Of a DNA stretch of 64,000 nucleotides, positions 19,638 through 29,289 are shown in pieces. Location of the stretch: contig NZ_JARXIA010000001.1 of assembly GCF_031127875.1 (NCBI RefSeq), forward strand, positions 372,001 to 436,000. Direction: 5' to 3'. Position 1 is the stretch's first letter, and each line of letters begins with the position of its first letter. The position numbers were made by a program, and so were the translations under genes. The notes beneath the pieces were generated by a model. That model was not told the origin of the DNA. It ran no database searches and saw nothing but the letters and a program-made list of their open reading frames with translations. This DNA is from Pelagicoccus sp. SDUM812005 (GTDB lineage: Bacteria; Verrucomicrobiota; Verrucomicrobiia; Opitutales; Opitutaceae).

Positions 19638-20563
19638 TGAGCGAAACTATCAGCTGGGAAGTTCCCGAGGGCGTCTACAAGGCGCGTGTCGATAAGATGT
19701 TGTCGGAAGCTTTTCCGGACCATAGCCGCTCGGATTTTCAAAGAGCCTTCGAGGCGGGCTTGGTTCTCGTCGATGGCAAGCCGATCGAGAAGAAGACGAA
19801 ATTGTCTGAAGGCGATGTGGTCGAGTTTTCCATGCCTCGGGTCGAGAAGCTCGACATGAGTCCGATCGACATGGATCTGGATATCGTCTTCGAGGACGAG
19901 CACATGGTGGTGGTCAACAAGCCGGCAGGGCTGGTGGTGCATCCTGGAGCGGGACCGGCTGAGCCGACCCTTGCCCACGGTTTGCTGCACCACTGCGCCG
20001 GACAGCTCAGCGGTATCGGAGGCGTCGAGCGCCCGGGAATCGTGCACCGGCTGGACCGGGAAACCTCGGGGTTGATCATGGCGGCGAAGACCGACGTGGC
20101 GCACCGCGCCTTGAGCGAACTGTTTCAGTCGCGCTCCTTGATCAAGGAGTATCTGGCCCTCGCTTGCGGCGTGCCGGAGCTGATGGGCGGCACGGTGGAG
20201 CGTCCCATCGAGCGCAATCCTAACCAGCGTCACAAGATGCGGGTCGGTTTCGAGGGGCGCGGACGCGCTCGCGAGGCGAAGACGGATTGGACCTTGGTGA
20301 AGGCTTTCGAGGACAAGGGCTATTGCCTGCTGCGGTGCCGGATCCACACCGGCCGCACGCATCAGATTCGCGTCCATTTGAAGAGCATCCGCCATATCAT
20401 TTTAGGAGACACCGTTTACGGCTATAAACCTTTGCCCAAGCTGAAGCAGCAGCCGGAGCGGGTGATGCTGCACAGCTGTTACCTGAAATTTGTGCATCCC
20501 TTGACCCAGGCTGAAATGGAGCTGGAGGCCAAGCTGCCGGCGGATTTCCAGTCGTTTCTGTAG
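19637..20563 (+). CDS. rluD: RluD/RluA-family 23S rRNA pseudouridine synthase
   Basis: Isomerises uridines to pseudouridine in large-subunit rRNA. The 308 residues have an N-terminal S4 RNA-binding domain (about 15-80: [20 protein letters not shown] and VLVDGKPI) and the catalytic domain with [10 protein letters not shown], where Asp140 is the nucleophile, followed by [25 protein letters not shown] and GDTVYGYK. The S4 domain and the motifs fit the RluD branch. Its ATG overlaps the TAA of the preceding deaminase gene. A second RluA-type protein without S4 is encoded at 28494-29282. Confidence 0.92.
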   Translation: MSETISWEVPEGVYKARVDKMLSEAFPDHSRSDFQRAFEAGLVLVDGKPIEKKTKLSEGDVVEFSMPRVEKLDMSPIDMDLDIVFEDEHMVVVNKPAGLVVHPGAGPAEPTLAHGLLHHCAGQLSGIGGVERPGIVHRLDRETSGLIMAAKTDVAHRALSELFQSRSLIKEYLALACGVPELMGGTVERPIERNPNQRHKMRVGFEGRGRAREAKTDWTLVKAFEDKGYCLLRCRIHTGRTHQIRVHLKSIRHIILGDTVYGYKPLPKLKQQPERVMLHSCYLKFVHPLTQAEMELEAKLPADFQSFL

Positions 20564-20624
20564 GGGCGAGTCAATTTCGCTTCATGCTTGCAGGCGTCGC
20601 CTCGGATCCCAGAATCCCGGCCCT

Positions 20625-21461
20625 ATGTCTCAAGCAGAATGGCAAGCCGTCAACGAGTACCACGATATCCTCTACCATAAGTGGAACGGTATCGCGAAGA
20701 TCACGATCAACCGGCCGGAGAAGCGTAACGCCTTTCGTCCGCAGACGGTAAGCGAGATGTTTCACGCGTTTTGCGACGCTCGCGAGGACCAGTCGATCGG
20801 CGTGATCCTGCTCACGGGAGCGGGGCCGCACACCGACGGTAAGTACGCCTTCTGCTCGGGCGGAGACCAGAGTGTGCGCGGGCATGCGGGCTATGTGGGA
20901 GATGACGGCGTGCCGCGTCTCAACGTGCTCGACCTGCAAAAGATGATCCGTTCCATCCCGAAGGTTGTGATCTCCTTGGTCGCTGGTTACGCGATCGGCG
21001 GCGGACACGTTTTGCACGTGATCTGCGACATGACGATCGCAGCCGACAACGCGATTTTTGGACAGACCGGGCCGCGAGTCGGCAGTTTCGACGGTGGCTT
21101 CGGGGCGAGCTTCCTTGCTCGCATGGTCGGCCAGAAAAAGGCCCGCGAGATTTGGTATACGTGTCGCCAATACAATGCCCAGGAGGCTTTGGACATGGGC
21201 TTGGTCAACGCGGTCGTTCCGGTCGAGCAACTCGAGGAGGAAGGGGTGAAGTGGGCGCAGGAAGTCTTGCAGCACAGCCCGACGGCTATCCGTTGCCTGA
21301 AGTCCGCCTTCAATGCGGACCTCGACGGCCAAGCCGGCATCCAGGAGCTGGCGGGGAACGCGACCTACCTTTATTATATGACCGAAGAAGGGACGGAAGG
21401 AAAACGCTCCTTCCTGGAGAAGCGTAAGCCAGACTTCTCGAAGTATCCTTGGATGCCGTAA
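20625..21461 (+). CDS. menB: 1,4-dihydroxy-2-naphthoyl-CoA synthase
   Basis: Crotonase-fold enzyme that closes the naphthoquinone ring from O-succinylbenzoyl-CoA in menaquinone synthesis. The 278 residues match MenB in length and markers: [15 protein letters not shown], the FCSGGDQ oxyanion segment, [31 protein letters not shown] (the MenB-specific bicarbonate-binding region), and the C-terminal DFSKYPWMP that packs across the neighbouring subunit. No other men gene is in the window. It lies 61 bases after rluD, with the DAP-decarboxylase-like gene starting 59 bases downstream. Confidence 0.96.
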   Translation: MSQAEWQAVNEYHDILYHKWNGIAKITINRPEKRNAFRPQTVSEMFHAFCDAREDQSIGVILLTGAGPHTDGKYAFCSGGDQSVRGHAGYVGDDGVPRLNVLDLQKMIRSIPKVVISLVAGYAIGGGHVLHVICDMTIAADNAIFGQTGPRVGSFDGGFGASFLARMVGQKKAREIWYTCRQYNAQEALDMGLVNAVVPVEQLEEEGVKWAQEVLQHSPTAIRCLKSAFNADLDGQAGIQELAGNATYLYYMTEEGTEGKRSFLEKRKPDFSKYPWMP

Positions 21462-21520
21462 GGGCATTGGATCGAATGGCGGCTTGGCAGAAGTCGCCGC
21501 AGCTTTTGAATTTTGATAAG

Positions 21521-22780
21521 ATGAGCGCAGAGAATTTCATAGACCGCGAGCTCGCGGAACAAATCCACAGCAAGGTCGGTACGCCGTGTTACGTGTACAG
21601 CGAAGCAGCGTTGCGCGATAGCGCGGCCAAGGTGTTGGCCTTTCCGAACGCCTACGGCTTGACGGCCCGCTACGCCATGAAGGCGAGCCCGAACTCCAAC
21701 ATCCTGCGCCTGTTCGCGTCGATGGGATTGCATTTCGATGCGAGCTCTGGATACGAGGTGCGTCGGGCCATTGCCGCTGGCATCGAGCCGCAGCGGATCT
21801 CCTTGAGTACCCAGGAGCTGCCCGAGGATTTCGATAGCCTGGTAGAGTCTGGGATATCGGTGAATGTTTGCTCGCTCAGCCAGCTCAAGCGCTTTGGCGC
21901 GGCTCTTCCGGGTGGAAAAGTCGGTTTGCGCTTCAATCCAGGTCTCGGCTCCGGCGGTACGCAACGTACCAACGTGGGTGGTCCTGCGTCGTCTTTTGGC
22001 ATCTGGCACGAGCAGCTGGAGGAAGTGAAGGCTTTGGTCGAACGGTACGAGCTGGATGTATTCAGAATCCACTCGCACATCGGCAGCGGCAGCGATCCTG
22101 AGGTTTGGATTCGGGTCGTAAGCATGAACTTGGACCTAGTGGACCAGTTTCCTTCGGTAACCAACCTCAACTTAGGCGGCGGCTACAAGGTCGGCCGCGT
22201 CGAGGGAGAGAAGACCACGGACCTGCAGGTCATCGGGCAGAAGATGAAGGTCGAGTTTGAGGAGTTTGCAGCTCGCACGGGTCGAAAGATCCACCTCGAA
22301 GTAGAGCCTGGCACGTACTTGGTCGCGAATAGCACTGCGATCCTTTCGCGCGTTCAGGACGAGACGTCGACGGGAGAATCTGGATACAAGTTCCTAAAGC
22401 TGGACACAGGCATGACCGACAACACTCGACCCTCCATGTACGGGGCCCAGCATCCGATGTGGGTGTTGCCGGCGGACGACTCCGAGCGGGGCGAGGAGGA
22501 TTACATCGTGGTCGGCCATTGCTGCGAGTCGGGGGATATCTTGACTCCGGCTCCGGGTGATCCGGAGGCCTTGAGCCCGCGCCGTTTGACGGAAGCCAAG
22601 CTCGGCGACTATTTCGTAGTGGGAGGAGCGGGCGCGTACTGCTCTTCGATGGCGTCGAAGAATTACAACAGCTTTCCCGAGTCCGCCGAGGTGCTGGTGC
22701 GTGAGGGCGGTCGCGTCGCGGTTATTCGCGAGCGTCAACCTTTGGAGCAGGTCTGGGCCAACGAGGTCGCCGTATTGTAG
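21521..22780 (+). CDS. lysA: Diaminopimelate decarboxylase-like PLP enzyme
   Basis: Fold-III PLP decarboxylase, probably converting meso-diaminopimelate to lysine. With the ATG at 21521 it has 419 residues. The PLP-binding Lys54 is in [26 protein letters not shown] and EVEPGTYLV form the cofactor and phosphate sites, and [12 protein letters not shown] plus [13 protein letters not shown] supply the substrate-binding Cys-Glu and Tyr. An unusual stretch ([20 protein letters not shown]) replaces the more common LysA segment. The overall match is good, but a relative such as carboxynorspermidine decarboxylase cannot be fully excluded, so the symbol is tentative. Confidence 0.8.
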   Translation: MSAENFIDRELAEQIHSKVGTPCYVYSEAALRDSAAKVLAFPNAYGLTARYAMKASPNSNILRLFASMGLHFDASSGYEVRRAIAAGIEPQRISLSTQELPEDFDSLVESGISVNVCSLSQLKRFGAALPGGKVGLRFNPGLGSGGTQRTNVGGPASSFGIWHEQLEEVKALVERYELDVFRIHSHIGSGSDPEVWIRVVSMNLDLVDQFPSVTNLNLGGGYKVGRVEGEKTTDLQVIGQKMKVEFEEFAARTGRKIHLEVEPGTYLVANSTAILSRVQDETSTGESGYKFLKLDTGMTDNTRPSMYGAQHPMWVLPADDSERGEEDYIVVGHCCESGDILTPAPGDPEALSPRRLTEAKLGDYFVVGGAGAYCSSMASKNYNSFPESAEVLVREGGRVAVIRERQPLEQVWANEVAVL

Positions 22781-22810
22781 AGCGACGGCAATTGCCCCGC
22801 TTCCCGTTTT

Positions 22811-25357
22811 ATGGATTTGCCGATTCTGGAGATCGAATCCGAGTTTTGTAGGAAACTTTCGGATACGAATCGCTTGGTGCTAGAAGCGCCGACGGGGTCG
22901 GGCAAGTCCACGCAAACCCCGCAGTTCTTGTTGCGGGGCGGCTTTCTGGAGGGTGGCGAGGCGATCGTGCTGCAGCCGCGTCGCATCGCGGCGCGCATGC
23001 TGGCGAAGCGGGTCGCTTGGGAACTGAACGAACCCTTAGGGCGAACGATCGGTTACCAGGTGAGGCACGACCGCGTGGCCTCCCGCGATACGAAAGTACA
23101 CTTCATTACGGAGGGGATCCTACTGCGTCGCATGATCGCGGATCCGGACTTGAAGGGCGTTTCCTGCATCGTCTTCGACGAGTTCCATGAGCGCAGCATG
23201 CATGCGGACTTGACGCTGGCTCGGGCCTTGATGCTGCAGCGCAGCAAGCGTCCGGACTTGAAGCTGATCATCATGTCGGCGACTCTGGACGCCTCCGAAC
23301 TGGAGGCGTATCTGGGACCCTGCGAGGTTCTCAAGAGCGAAGGCCGAACTTTTCCAGTAGCGATCGACTACTTGGAGAACCGATTGGCGAACAGCGATTT
23401 GCCTATCTGGGAGTTGGCGGCGAAGGCGACGGTGGAGGCTCTGGCTCAGCAGCGCGAGGGACATGCTCTGGTCTTTATGCCGGGCGCCTTCGAGATCGGA
23501 AAGACGATCGCGGCACTGGGAAGTCGTTTGTCAGCTCGCGAGTTCGAGTTGCTCCCGCTGCATAGCGAACTGAGCGCTCAGGACCAGGATAAAGCTCTGG
23601 AGGGTGGCGACCGTCGGAAGGTGATCGTGGCCACGAACGTGGCGGAGACGTCTTTGACCATCGATAACGTGAGGTTGGTGGTGGACAGCGGCCAGGCTCG
23701 GGTGGCGCGCTACGATCCGGTGCGTGGCATCAACACGCTTTGGATCGAGAAGATCAGCGACGCTTCGGCGAAGCAGCGCGCGGGGCGCGCGGGGCGTACG
23801 GCTGCGGGGCGGGCGATCAGGCTTTGGAGCGAGCGAGACCACGCGGGGCGGGCTCGTTTCGAGGAACCCGAGGTGCGTCGCGTAGACCTTTCGGAGATGC
23901 TTTTGTCGCTCTTGGCGACCGGTATCGAGAATGTGGATGCGTTCGAATGGTTCGAGCGTCCGAACGAGGAGCGGTTGCGGGATGCGGTTCAGCTCTTGCA
24001 TGGATTGGAGGCTATCGATGCGGAGGGTCGCTTGACGCGACGCGGCAGGAAAATGAGCGGCTTTCCGTTGCACCCGCGTTACGCGTCGATGCTTTTGGCG
24101 GCCCAGGATTTTGGCTGCGTCGATGAGATCGCTCTCGCGGCGGCCTTGGCTCAGTCGCGCAGCATTTTGCTGAGAAAGGTGGACAAGTCGGTGGAAGCTC
24201 GCCGCGAGGCCCTTTGGGGCGATGCGAGCAGAAGCGATATCATCGCTCAGATGGCGGCTTGGGAAGCTGCGTTGCAGGAGCGGTTCGACATGCGCTTCTG
24301 CCAGGAGATCGGCGTGCACGCCCAGAGTTCGAGGCAGGTGCTCAAGATCGCGAATCAGCTTTCTCAATACGCGGAAGCGAGTGGCTTGATGGAGCAGTCG
24401 GCGGCGAGTCCCGGCAATTTGTCTAAGGACGAGGCGGTGCGGAAGTGCCTGTTGTTCGGTTTTCCCGATCGCGTTTGCCGTCGCTTGGATCGAGGTACCC
24501 TGCGTTGCACGATGGTGGGAAATCGCCGAGGGGATCTGGCTCGGGAGAGCAGGGTGGGCGATGCGGAGCTCTTCGTGGCTTGCGAGGTCAACGAAATCGG
24601 TCGCCAAGGCGGACAGGTGAATACGGTCTTTAACCTTTGTTCCGCGATTGAGGTTTCTTGGTTGGAGGAACTGTTTCCCGATCTGTTTTGCGATGTCGTC
24701 GAGACGGCCTTCGATGAAAGGCAGAAGCGGGTCGTGGAGCGGCGAGTGGTTCGCTTTCAGGATTTGGAGATCGCTGCCAAGGAAAGCTTCGAGCCGGATC
24801 CGGACAAAGCCGCGGAAGCATTCGCTCGCTTGATTCGCGACGGCAAGGCGAAGTTGGCGAAGTGGGACGACGAGGTTGAGCATTTCATCCGCAAGGTGAA
24901 TTTTATTGCGTCCACGTTTTCTGAATACGGATTCGATCCCATTGAGGAGGATGCTCGCGAACTGATTTTGGAGCAGTGCTGCCAGGGAGTGAAAAGCGTC
25001 AAGGATTTGAAGCGAAAGGAAGTGCTGCCGGTTTTGCGGGAATGGGTAGGTCCGGAAACGCTGGCCATGGTGGAGAGGGAGTTGGAGGAGAAGATCAAGC
25101 TGTCCAACGGGAAGCCCGCTCGCCTGCGGGTCGATGCGGAGGGGCAGTTGACCTTGTCGGCCAAGATCCAGTGCTTGTATGACATTCCGGATACGCCGCT
25201 GTTTTGCCAAGGGCGGGCGAAGCCGCGAGTGGAGCTGCTTGCTCCGAATATGCGGCCCATCCAGATGACTAACGATCTGGCGGCGTTTTGGACGGGTTCC
25301 TACGAGGGGATCAAGAAGGAGCTCAAAGGGCGTTATCCTAAGCACGAGTGGCGCTAG
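22811..25357 (+). CDS. hrpB: ATP-dependent RNA helicase HrpB (DEAH-type)
   Basis: Superfamily-2 DExH helicase of the HrpB type, 848 residues, near the family norm. Walker A is APTGSGKST (Lys32), motif Ia is LQPRRIAARM, the DExH box is DEFH (123-126) and motif III is SATLD. The second RecA domain has NVAETSLTIDNV and QRAGRAGRTA (motif VI). After the winged-helix and ratchet segments comes the long HrpB-specific C-terminal region (about 480-848). It has been linked to ribosome or RNA metabolism in other bacteria, with little phenotype. It follows the lysA-like gene by 30 bases. Confidence 0.94.
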   Translation: MDLPILEIESEFCRKLSDTNRLVLEAPTGSGKSTQTPQFLLRGGFLEGGEAIVLQPRRIAARMLAKRVAWELNEPLGRTIGYQVRHDRVASRDTKVHFITEGILLRRMIADPDLKGVSCIVFDEFHERSMHADLTLARALMLQRSKRPDLKLIIMSATLDASELEAYLGPCEVLKSEGRTFPVAIDYLENRLANSDLPIWELAAKATVEALAQQREGHALVFMPGAFEIGKTIAALGSRLSAREFELLPLHSELSAQDQDKALEGGDRRKVIVATNVAETSLTIDNVRLVVDSGQARVARYDPVRGINTLWIEKISDASAKQRAGRAGRTAAGRAIRLWSERDHAGRARFEEPEVRRVDLSEMLLSLLATGIENVDAFEWFERPNEERLRDAVQLLHGLEAIDAEGRLTRRGRKMSGFPLHPRYASMLLAAQDFGCVDEIALAAALAQSRSILLRKVDKSVEARREALWGDASRSDIIAQMAAWEAALQERFDMRFCQEIGVHAQSSRQVLKIANQLSQYAEASGLMEQSAASPGNLSKDEAVRKCLLFGFPDRVCRRLDRGTLRCTMVGNRRGDLARESRVGDAELFVACEVNEIGRQGGQVNTVFNLCSAIEVSWLEELFPDLFCDVVETAFDERQKRVVERRVVRFQDLEIAAKESFEPDPDKAAEAFARLIRDGKAKLAKWDDEVEHFIRKVNFIASTFSEYGFDPIEEDARELILEQCCQGVKSVKDLKRKEVLPVLREWVGPETLAMVERELEEKIKLSNGKPARLRVDAEGQLTLSAKIQCLYDIPDTPLFCQGRAKPRVELLAPNMRPIQMTNDLAAFWTGSYEGIKKELKGRYPKHEWR

Positions 25358-25435
25358 GCGGTAGGGTGCGGAGCTCATGGCGTTTTGAGCGGTTTGCTCG
25401 ATGGTTTTTCTTGATCGGGTTTGCTAGAATAAAGC

Positions 25436-25669
25436 ATGTCAATCCGTCCCGTAACCACTAGCTCCTCCACAATCTTCGAAAAGGCTCGAGAGGGAATGGG
25501 CCGCAGCGTGCGCAAGCACAACAAGGCCGCGGAGGAGGTTGCTCGTGGAGACTTCGGGCCGAACCCGATTGTGGAGATGGCCAATGCGGAGGCTATGTAC
25601 GGCGCCAACGCTCGCGTGATCCAGGCCCATCATGAGATGTTGGGCACGCTTTTGGATTCGCGTGGGTGA
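25436..25669 (+). CDS. Stand-alone flagellar-rod C-terminal-like mini-protein
   Basis: A 77-residue protein whose second half (NPIVEMANAEAMYGANARVI, then a segment ending MLGTLLDSRG) resembles the conserved C-terminal helix of flagellar rod and hook proteins (Flg_bbr_C; typically VxEMxxLIxAQRAYxANxxVI, then a MLxTLL ending). The N-terminal 40 residues are a short amphipathic segment with no rod-domain insert. ATG start; no obvious Shine-Dalgarno. It lies 78 bases after hrpB, and no other flagellar genes are in the window. Being an ORF is well supported by the conserved-looking tail; function is unknown. Confidence 0.7.
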   Translation: MSIRPVTTSSSTIFEKAREGMGRSVRKHNKAAEEVARGDFGPNPIVEMANAEAMYGANARVIQAHHEMLGTLLDSRG

Positions 25670-25804
25670 GCTCGCTCCGCTTGTTAAAACGAGGTTAATG
25701 ATGCGCTAGGGAGTATCCCCGGCGCTTCGAATCTCTCGCTCCGGTAAACAAAGCACGAATTTTGCCGAGTTAGAAGGTGACCGATTCCACCTTTTCACTA
25801 GCTC

Positions 25805-26797
25805 ATGAATTTGTTGCTGCTTGCCAGTCTACCGGGGGGCCACCCTAGCGACGCCATCACTGATGTGTTGGGGATTGTTGCTGTCTGCGCCTTTTTCGGG
25901 ATCGCCTGCTACATCGCGATGCAGGTGTTCAAGGACGGTTCGGCTAAGAGCGTGCCGGCTTCGAGTTCGCTGAACGACTATTATAGCGAGGAGGCGGAGC
26001 AGAAGAAAAAGAAGGAGGAGCCGAAGAAGGAGGTCAACGAGCTCGAGGAGCTGGAGAAGCATTGCGAAAAGTTTTATCACGAGGTGATCGACGGAGCCCA
26101 GAGCAGGTTGGAGGAGTTTTCCCAGGTCGCCTCGGATACCTTTAACCAGGTGGCGGATGGCTATGCTTCGAATTCCTTCGGGCACGAAGGGGAGACGCAT
26201 GCGGTTCGCAGCAAGAAGTTTTTGACGGTCTGCGAGCGTCAGTGGGGCGCTTTGCGGAGCGATATCGGCTACGTTTCGTACATGGATATCCAGGAGCATC
26301 TCCGCCATATCTTGACGAACCATCGAATGCTGGTGGGGCAGAAGCATGCTAACGCCGAGACGGTGGACTTGAGTCCGGAGTTGTTGAGGTCCCAAGAGTT
26401 GGTGGCTTTGATGCGGGTGGTTCCCAAGGACAAGGTTCGCGCCTTGCAGGAGCAGTTGCTCAAGGCGGTGGACGGGTTTCGAAACTTTTACCAGGAAGAG
26501 TGCAAGGTCTGGATCAACGAGCAAATCGTAAAGCTGCAGTCGGAGATGCGTCCGCGCAAGAATCGGCGCGTCCAAATAACGGATACGGAGTATTACAAGA
26601 AGTTCAAGCAGCTGAGGGTGCGGCTGGAAGTGGCGGCTCGCTTATCGGATGCGATCACGGAGAACATTCAGCAGGTGAGCGAAAACAGCTTGGCGTTGAG
26701 CCAGTTGATTCATGTCGGTACGGTGCTGCGAATTCTGGCGTGCCTTCCGGAGTGGTTCCAGGAGCTGGATCTCGTGGCCCATAGCGAGGTTGCCTAG
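25805..26797 (+). CDS. Membrane-anchored coiled-coil protein of unknown function
   Basis: A 330-residue protein with one N-terminal membrane helix (about residues 17-42, DVLGIVAVCAFFGIACYIAM). Then come a charged Lys/Glu linker (AEQKKKKEEPKKEVNELEEL) and a long, mostly helical domain with heptad-like stretches (EEFSQVASDTFNQV, and the last 90 residues). No enzyme motif is recognisable. By topology the bulk is probably cytoplasmic. Its TAG stop shares the bases CTAG with the stop of the convergent MFS gene. It may be a scaffold or envelope-associated factor; I cannot name a family. Confidence 0.75.
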   Translation: MNLLLLASLPGGHPSDAITDVLGIVAVCAFFGIACYIAMQVFKDGSAKSVPASSSLNDYYSEEAEQKKKKEEPKKEVNELEELEKHCEKFYHEVIDGAQSRLEEFSQVASDTFNQVADGYASNSFGHEGETHAVRSKKFLTVCERQWGALRSDIGYVSYMDIQEHLRHILTNHRMLVGQKHANAETVDLSPELLRSQELVALMRVVPKDKVRALQEQLLKAVDGFRNFYQEECKVWINEQIVKLQSEMRPRKNRRVQITDTEYYKKFKQLRVRLEVAARLSDAITENIQQVSENSLALSQLIHVGTVLRILACLPEWFQELDLVAHSEVA

Positions 26798-28158
26798 CGG
26801 GTGGCTTCGTTTGTCCCCGGTCCGAACCTGAGTCGGATTGTGGCCAGGATGAGTACGGCGAGGGCGAGGGCGACGAAGTAGGTCGGACCCCAGGTGAATG
26901 CGGTTTGGAAAAGGGCTCCGCTTTTTTCGGTTTCGGGAAGGGCTGCGATATCGGGATTGTCCCGCAGACTCGCGATAGTAGTGGCGTAAATGTATCCGAT
27001 CGCTCCATACGCAAGGTTGAAGGAGAGGCCTTTGAAGCTGAGCACGGTTGCCCGATGGCGGGAGTCGGTGATTTGGTTTAGGTAATGGCTGACGAAGAAT
27101 CCGTTGAGGAAGATGCCGCTGTACACGAGGGCCATGGGCAAGGCGCCCCAGAAGGGGATGAAGCGCGACATGAGCCAGAGTCCGGTGCCGATGGAAAGGC
27201 AGAGGACGAGGTAGTTGAAGGTCTTGCTTCTGTTTTCCGCCATGGCTTTGCCAAGCTTGGGCATCACGGTTCCGAGCAATGCCAGGGCGGCGCCGATGAA
27301 GCCGAAGCTGAATTCAGGCAGGTCGATTTGGCGGTAGTATTCGCTATTTAGGGTGAGGACCATGCGGACGATGTGGTCGAAGAGCATGCCGGCGCAGATA
27401 ACGACGAGGGCGAGGGGCGTTTTCAGGATCCAGGAGCCGGCTTGCAGGGTGTTGGCGAAGGATTTCCTGACGGTTGCCCAGGAGTTGCCGAGCGGTTCCG
27501 TTCCGCTGGTTTCCCGCATGCCGATGGTGGTCAGGACTGCGAGCAGGCCGAGGGCCAGGGTGCCGAAGAGGGGGAGTCGCATGGCGGTCGACTTGGCGAG
27601 TTGCCAGTCGAGTCCGAGGAGTTCGATGCCGGCGTTGAGCTTGTCGACGTCGTAGAGGATGGCGCCGAGGCTCATGGCTACGATGAAGGCCATGGATTGG
27701 AGGCGCATTTGGCGTTCGAGAACCTTGCCCCATTGGCTTTCCAGTCCGTGTTCCTTGAGCGAGTCGTAGGCGAGGGCTTCGTCGGCGCCGCTGGCAGCGG
27801 CTTCGGCGGCCCCGCTGAGGATGCGGTTGGCGAGAAAGAGGTAGAAGACGACTTGCGTATTGCCGATGGGAGCGAAGGCTATCAGCAGCATTTCGGCGAC
27901 CATGATGACGGCGGAGAGGACGACGAGGTTGCGACGCCCGATGGTGTCGGCGAGAGCCCCGGAGGGAACCTCGAGCAAGACGATAGTGAGGGCCCAGACT
28001 GCGTTGAGGATGGCGAACTGTTCCAGCGTCAGTCCGAAATCGAGAAAGAGGATGGTGAAGACCGGGTAGTAGAAGCGGGCGTTGAAGAGGATGCGAAAAG
28101 CGATGAAGCGTTTCACGTTGCCCAAGGAAAGGGGATCTAGGTTCGGTTGGTCGGACAC
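26794..28158 (-). CDS. Major facilitator superfamily transporter
   Basis: Secondary transporter of 454 residues with about 12 predicted membrane helices. The MFS signature between helices 2 and 3 is seen as LEVPSGALADTIGRRNLVVL, with LSGAAEAAASGADEALAYDSL following in the fourth helix region and a long central cytoplasmic loop. The N terminus is NLDPLSLGNVKRFIAFR. The substrate cannot be read from the sequence. It is convergent with, and overlaps by 4 bases, the coiled-coil gene upstream on the plus strand. A terminator upstream of its start isolates it from the 41-residue peptide gene. Confidence 0.85.
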   Translation of the reverse strand: MSDQPNLDPLSLGNVKRFIAFRILFNARFYYPVFTILFLDFGLTLEQFAILNAVWALTIVLLEVPSGALADTIGRRNLVVLSAVIMVAEMLLIAFAPIGNTQVVFYLFLANRILSGAAEAAASGADEALAYDSLKEHGLESQWGKVLERQMRLQSMAFIVAMSLGAILYDVDKLNAGIELLGLDWQLAKSTAMRLPLFGTLALGLLAVLTTIGMRETSGTEPLGNSWATVRKSFANTLQAGSWILKTPLALVVICAGMLFDHIVRMVLTLNSEYYRQIDLPEFSFGFIGAALALLGTVMPKLGKAMAENRSKTFNYLVLCLSIGTGLWLMSRFIPFWGALPMALVYSGIFLNGFFVSHYLNQITDSRHRATVLSFKGLSFNLAYGAIGYIYATTIASLRDNPDIAALPETEKSGALFQTAFTWGPTYFVALALAVLILATIRLRFGPGTNEATR

Positions 28159-28228
28159 GGCGGGAGGAGGAGTGGACGGTGCAAGGCTACCCTACGTTGG
28201 GGAATCGGCCTTGATTGTTTGGGAACGC

Positions 28229-28265
28229 AAAAAAGACCGCTCTCGGGATAAGAGCGGCCTTTTTG
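28229..28265 (-). terminator. Hairpin terminator downstream of the 41-residue peptide gene
   Basis: Arms CCGCTCT (28237-28243) and AGAGCGG (28251-28257) surround a 7-base loop, with A-run 28229-28234 and T-run 28260-28264, so it can work in both directions. On the minus strand it follows the small peptide gene by about 40 bases. Confidence 0.8.
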
Positions 28266-28297
28266 AAAATCAAGGTTTGGGACAGCTGAGCTATTCT

Positions 28298-28423
28298 TTA
28301 TGCGACCAACGAGCGGGCGATCGTCCACAATGAGTCTACCACGTATATCCAGATGAAGATCGCGGAGATCATGAGGGAAATGATGCCAAACATGTTGAAT
28401 CTCATGTTTGGATTAGAACCCAT
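28298..28423 (-). CDS. 41-residue single-pass membrane peptide
   Basis: A small ORF with ATG at 28423 and TAA ending at 28298, encoding 41 residues that start MGSNPNMRFNMFG. They form one strongly hydrophobic helix (GIISLMISAIFIWIYVV) followed by a short amphipathic end (DSLWTIARSLVA). A strong intrinsic terminator follows about 40 bases later on the same strand, and the adjacent genes leave a 210-base gap it fills neatly. There is no clear Shine-Dalgarno, which is common in this window. The function is unknown; it could be a small subunit of a membrane complex or a stress peptide. Confidence 0.6.
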   Translation of the reverse strand: MGSNPNMRFNMFGIISLMISAIFIWIYVVDSLWTIARSLVA

Positions 28424-28493
28424 CTGGCTTGTTAAATAAAGTGTAAATTCACAATCGCTTTACAGATGGGGGAATGGAGTAGAGGGCGGTCGC

Positions 28494-29282
28494 CTAAACG
28501 CTTTGGAGGATCTCCTCTAGGGCCTCGGGGGAAAGGCCGAGGTTCTCCTGGCAGAAGTCGACGAGATCCTGCGTGAGCGGGGCTATGTAGGTTTCGGAAC
28601 CGGTCTCGATGTCGAAGACCATGCGGTAGGCGTGCAGGGCGTGGCGGTTGATGGGCAGGACCTGGGCCATCTTCTCGGTCCATCCGTCCTCGATGAAATC
28701 GAGGAAGAGTCCTTCGTCGGGTCCGTAGAGCTTGTCGCCGGCGATGGCGTGGCCGATGTGCAGGGCGTGGGCGCGGATCTGGTGCTTGCGGCCGGTGATG
28801 GGGTCGACCTTTGCGAGCGTGTAGCGGCCGTTGCTGTGGAGCGGGGTGTACTTGGTTTGGGCCTCCTGGCGTTTGCCGTCGCGGCGAACGCAGTTCTTGG
28901 CTCGCACGATGCTTTGCGTGTCCGGGCCGAGCGGGGCGTCGACGAGGGTTTCCTCGGCTAGTTCGCCTTCGAGGATAGCGATGTAGGTCTTCTCCACCTT
29001 CCGCTGCTCGAGGGCCATCTGGAGGTGTCGCGCCTTGAGGCGATGCTTGGCGAATAGCACGATGCCGCTGGTTTCGCGGTCGAGCCGGGAAACCAGGTGG
29101 GAGCGCTCGGACTGGAGGTATTCGCGACAAGCGCCGGCCAGTGAGGACCAGGGGCCGTTTTTGGAAGGATGGCAGACGAGCAAGGCCGGTTTGTTGACCA
29201 GGACGACGTGGTCGTCGTTTTGCAGGATCCAATCCTCGAGTTCTTCAGGCGTTACGAGCCATCCCCATTCAGTTGCGGGCAT
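28494..29282 (-). CDS. RluA-family pseudouridine synthase without S4 domain
   Basis: A 262-residue RNA pseudouridine synthase. The catalytic Asp68 lies in [13 protein letters not shown], and KTYIAILEG, ITGRKHQIRAHA and GDKLYGPD are the other RluA-family motifs. No N-terminal S4 domain is present; the protein begins directly with the catalytic fold (VVLVNKPALLVCHPS), as in RluA/TruC-type enzymes. The RNA target cannot be assigned. It starts 7 bases after the stop of the SDR gene at 29290, so the two are probably one transcript. Confidence 0.88.
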   Translation of the reverse strand: MPATEWGWLVTPEELEDWILQNDDHVVLVNKPALLVCHPSKNGPWSSLAGACREYLQSERSHLVSRLDRETSGIVLFAKHRLKARHLQMALEQRKVEKTYIAILEGELAEETLVDAPLGPDTQSIVRAKNCVRRDGKRQEAQTKYTPLHSNGRYTLAKVDPITGRKHQIRAHALHIGHAIAGDKLYGPDEGLFLDFIEDGWTEKMAQVLPINRHALHAYRMVFDIETGSETYIAPLTQDLVDFCQENLGLSPEALEEILQSV

Positions 29283-29289
29283 ATCTATA

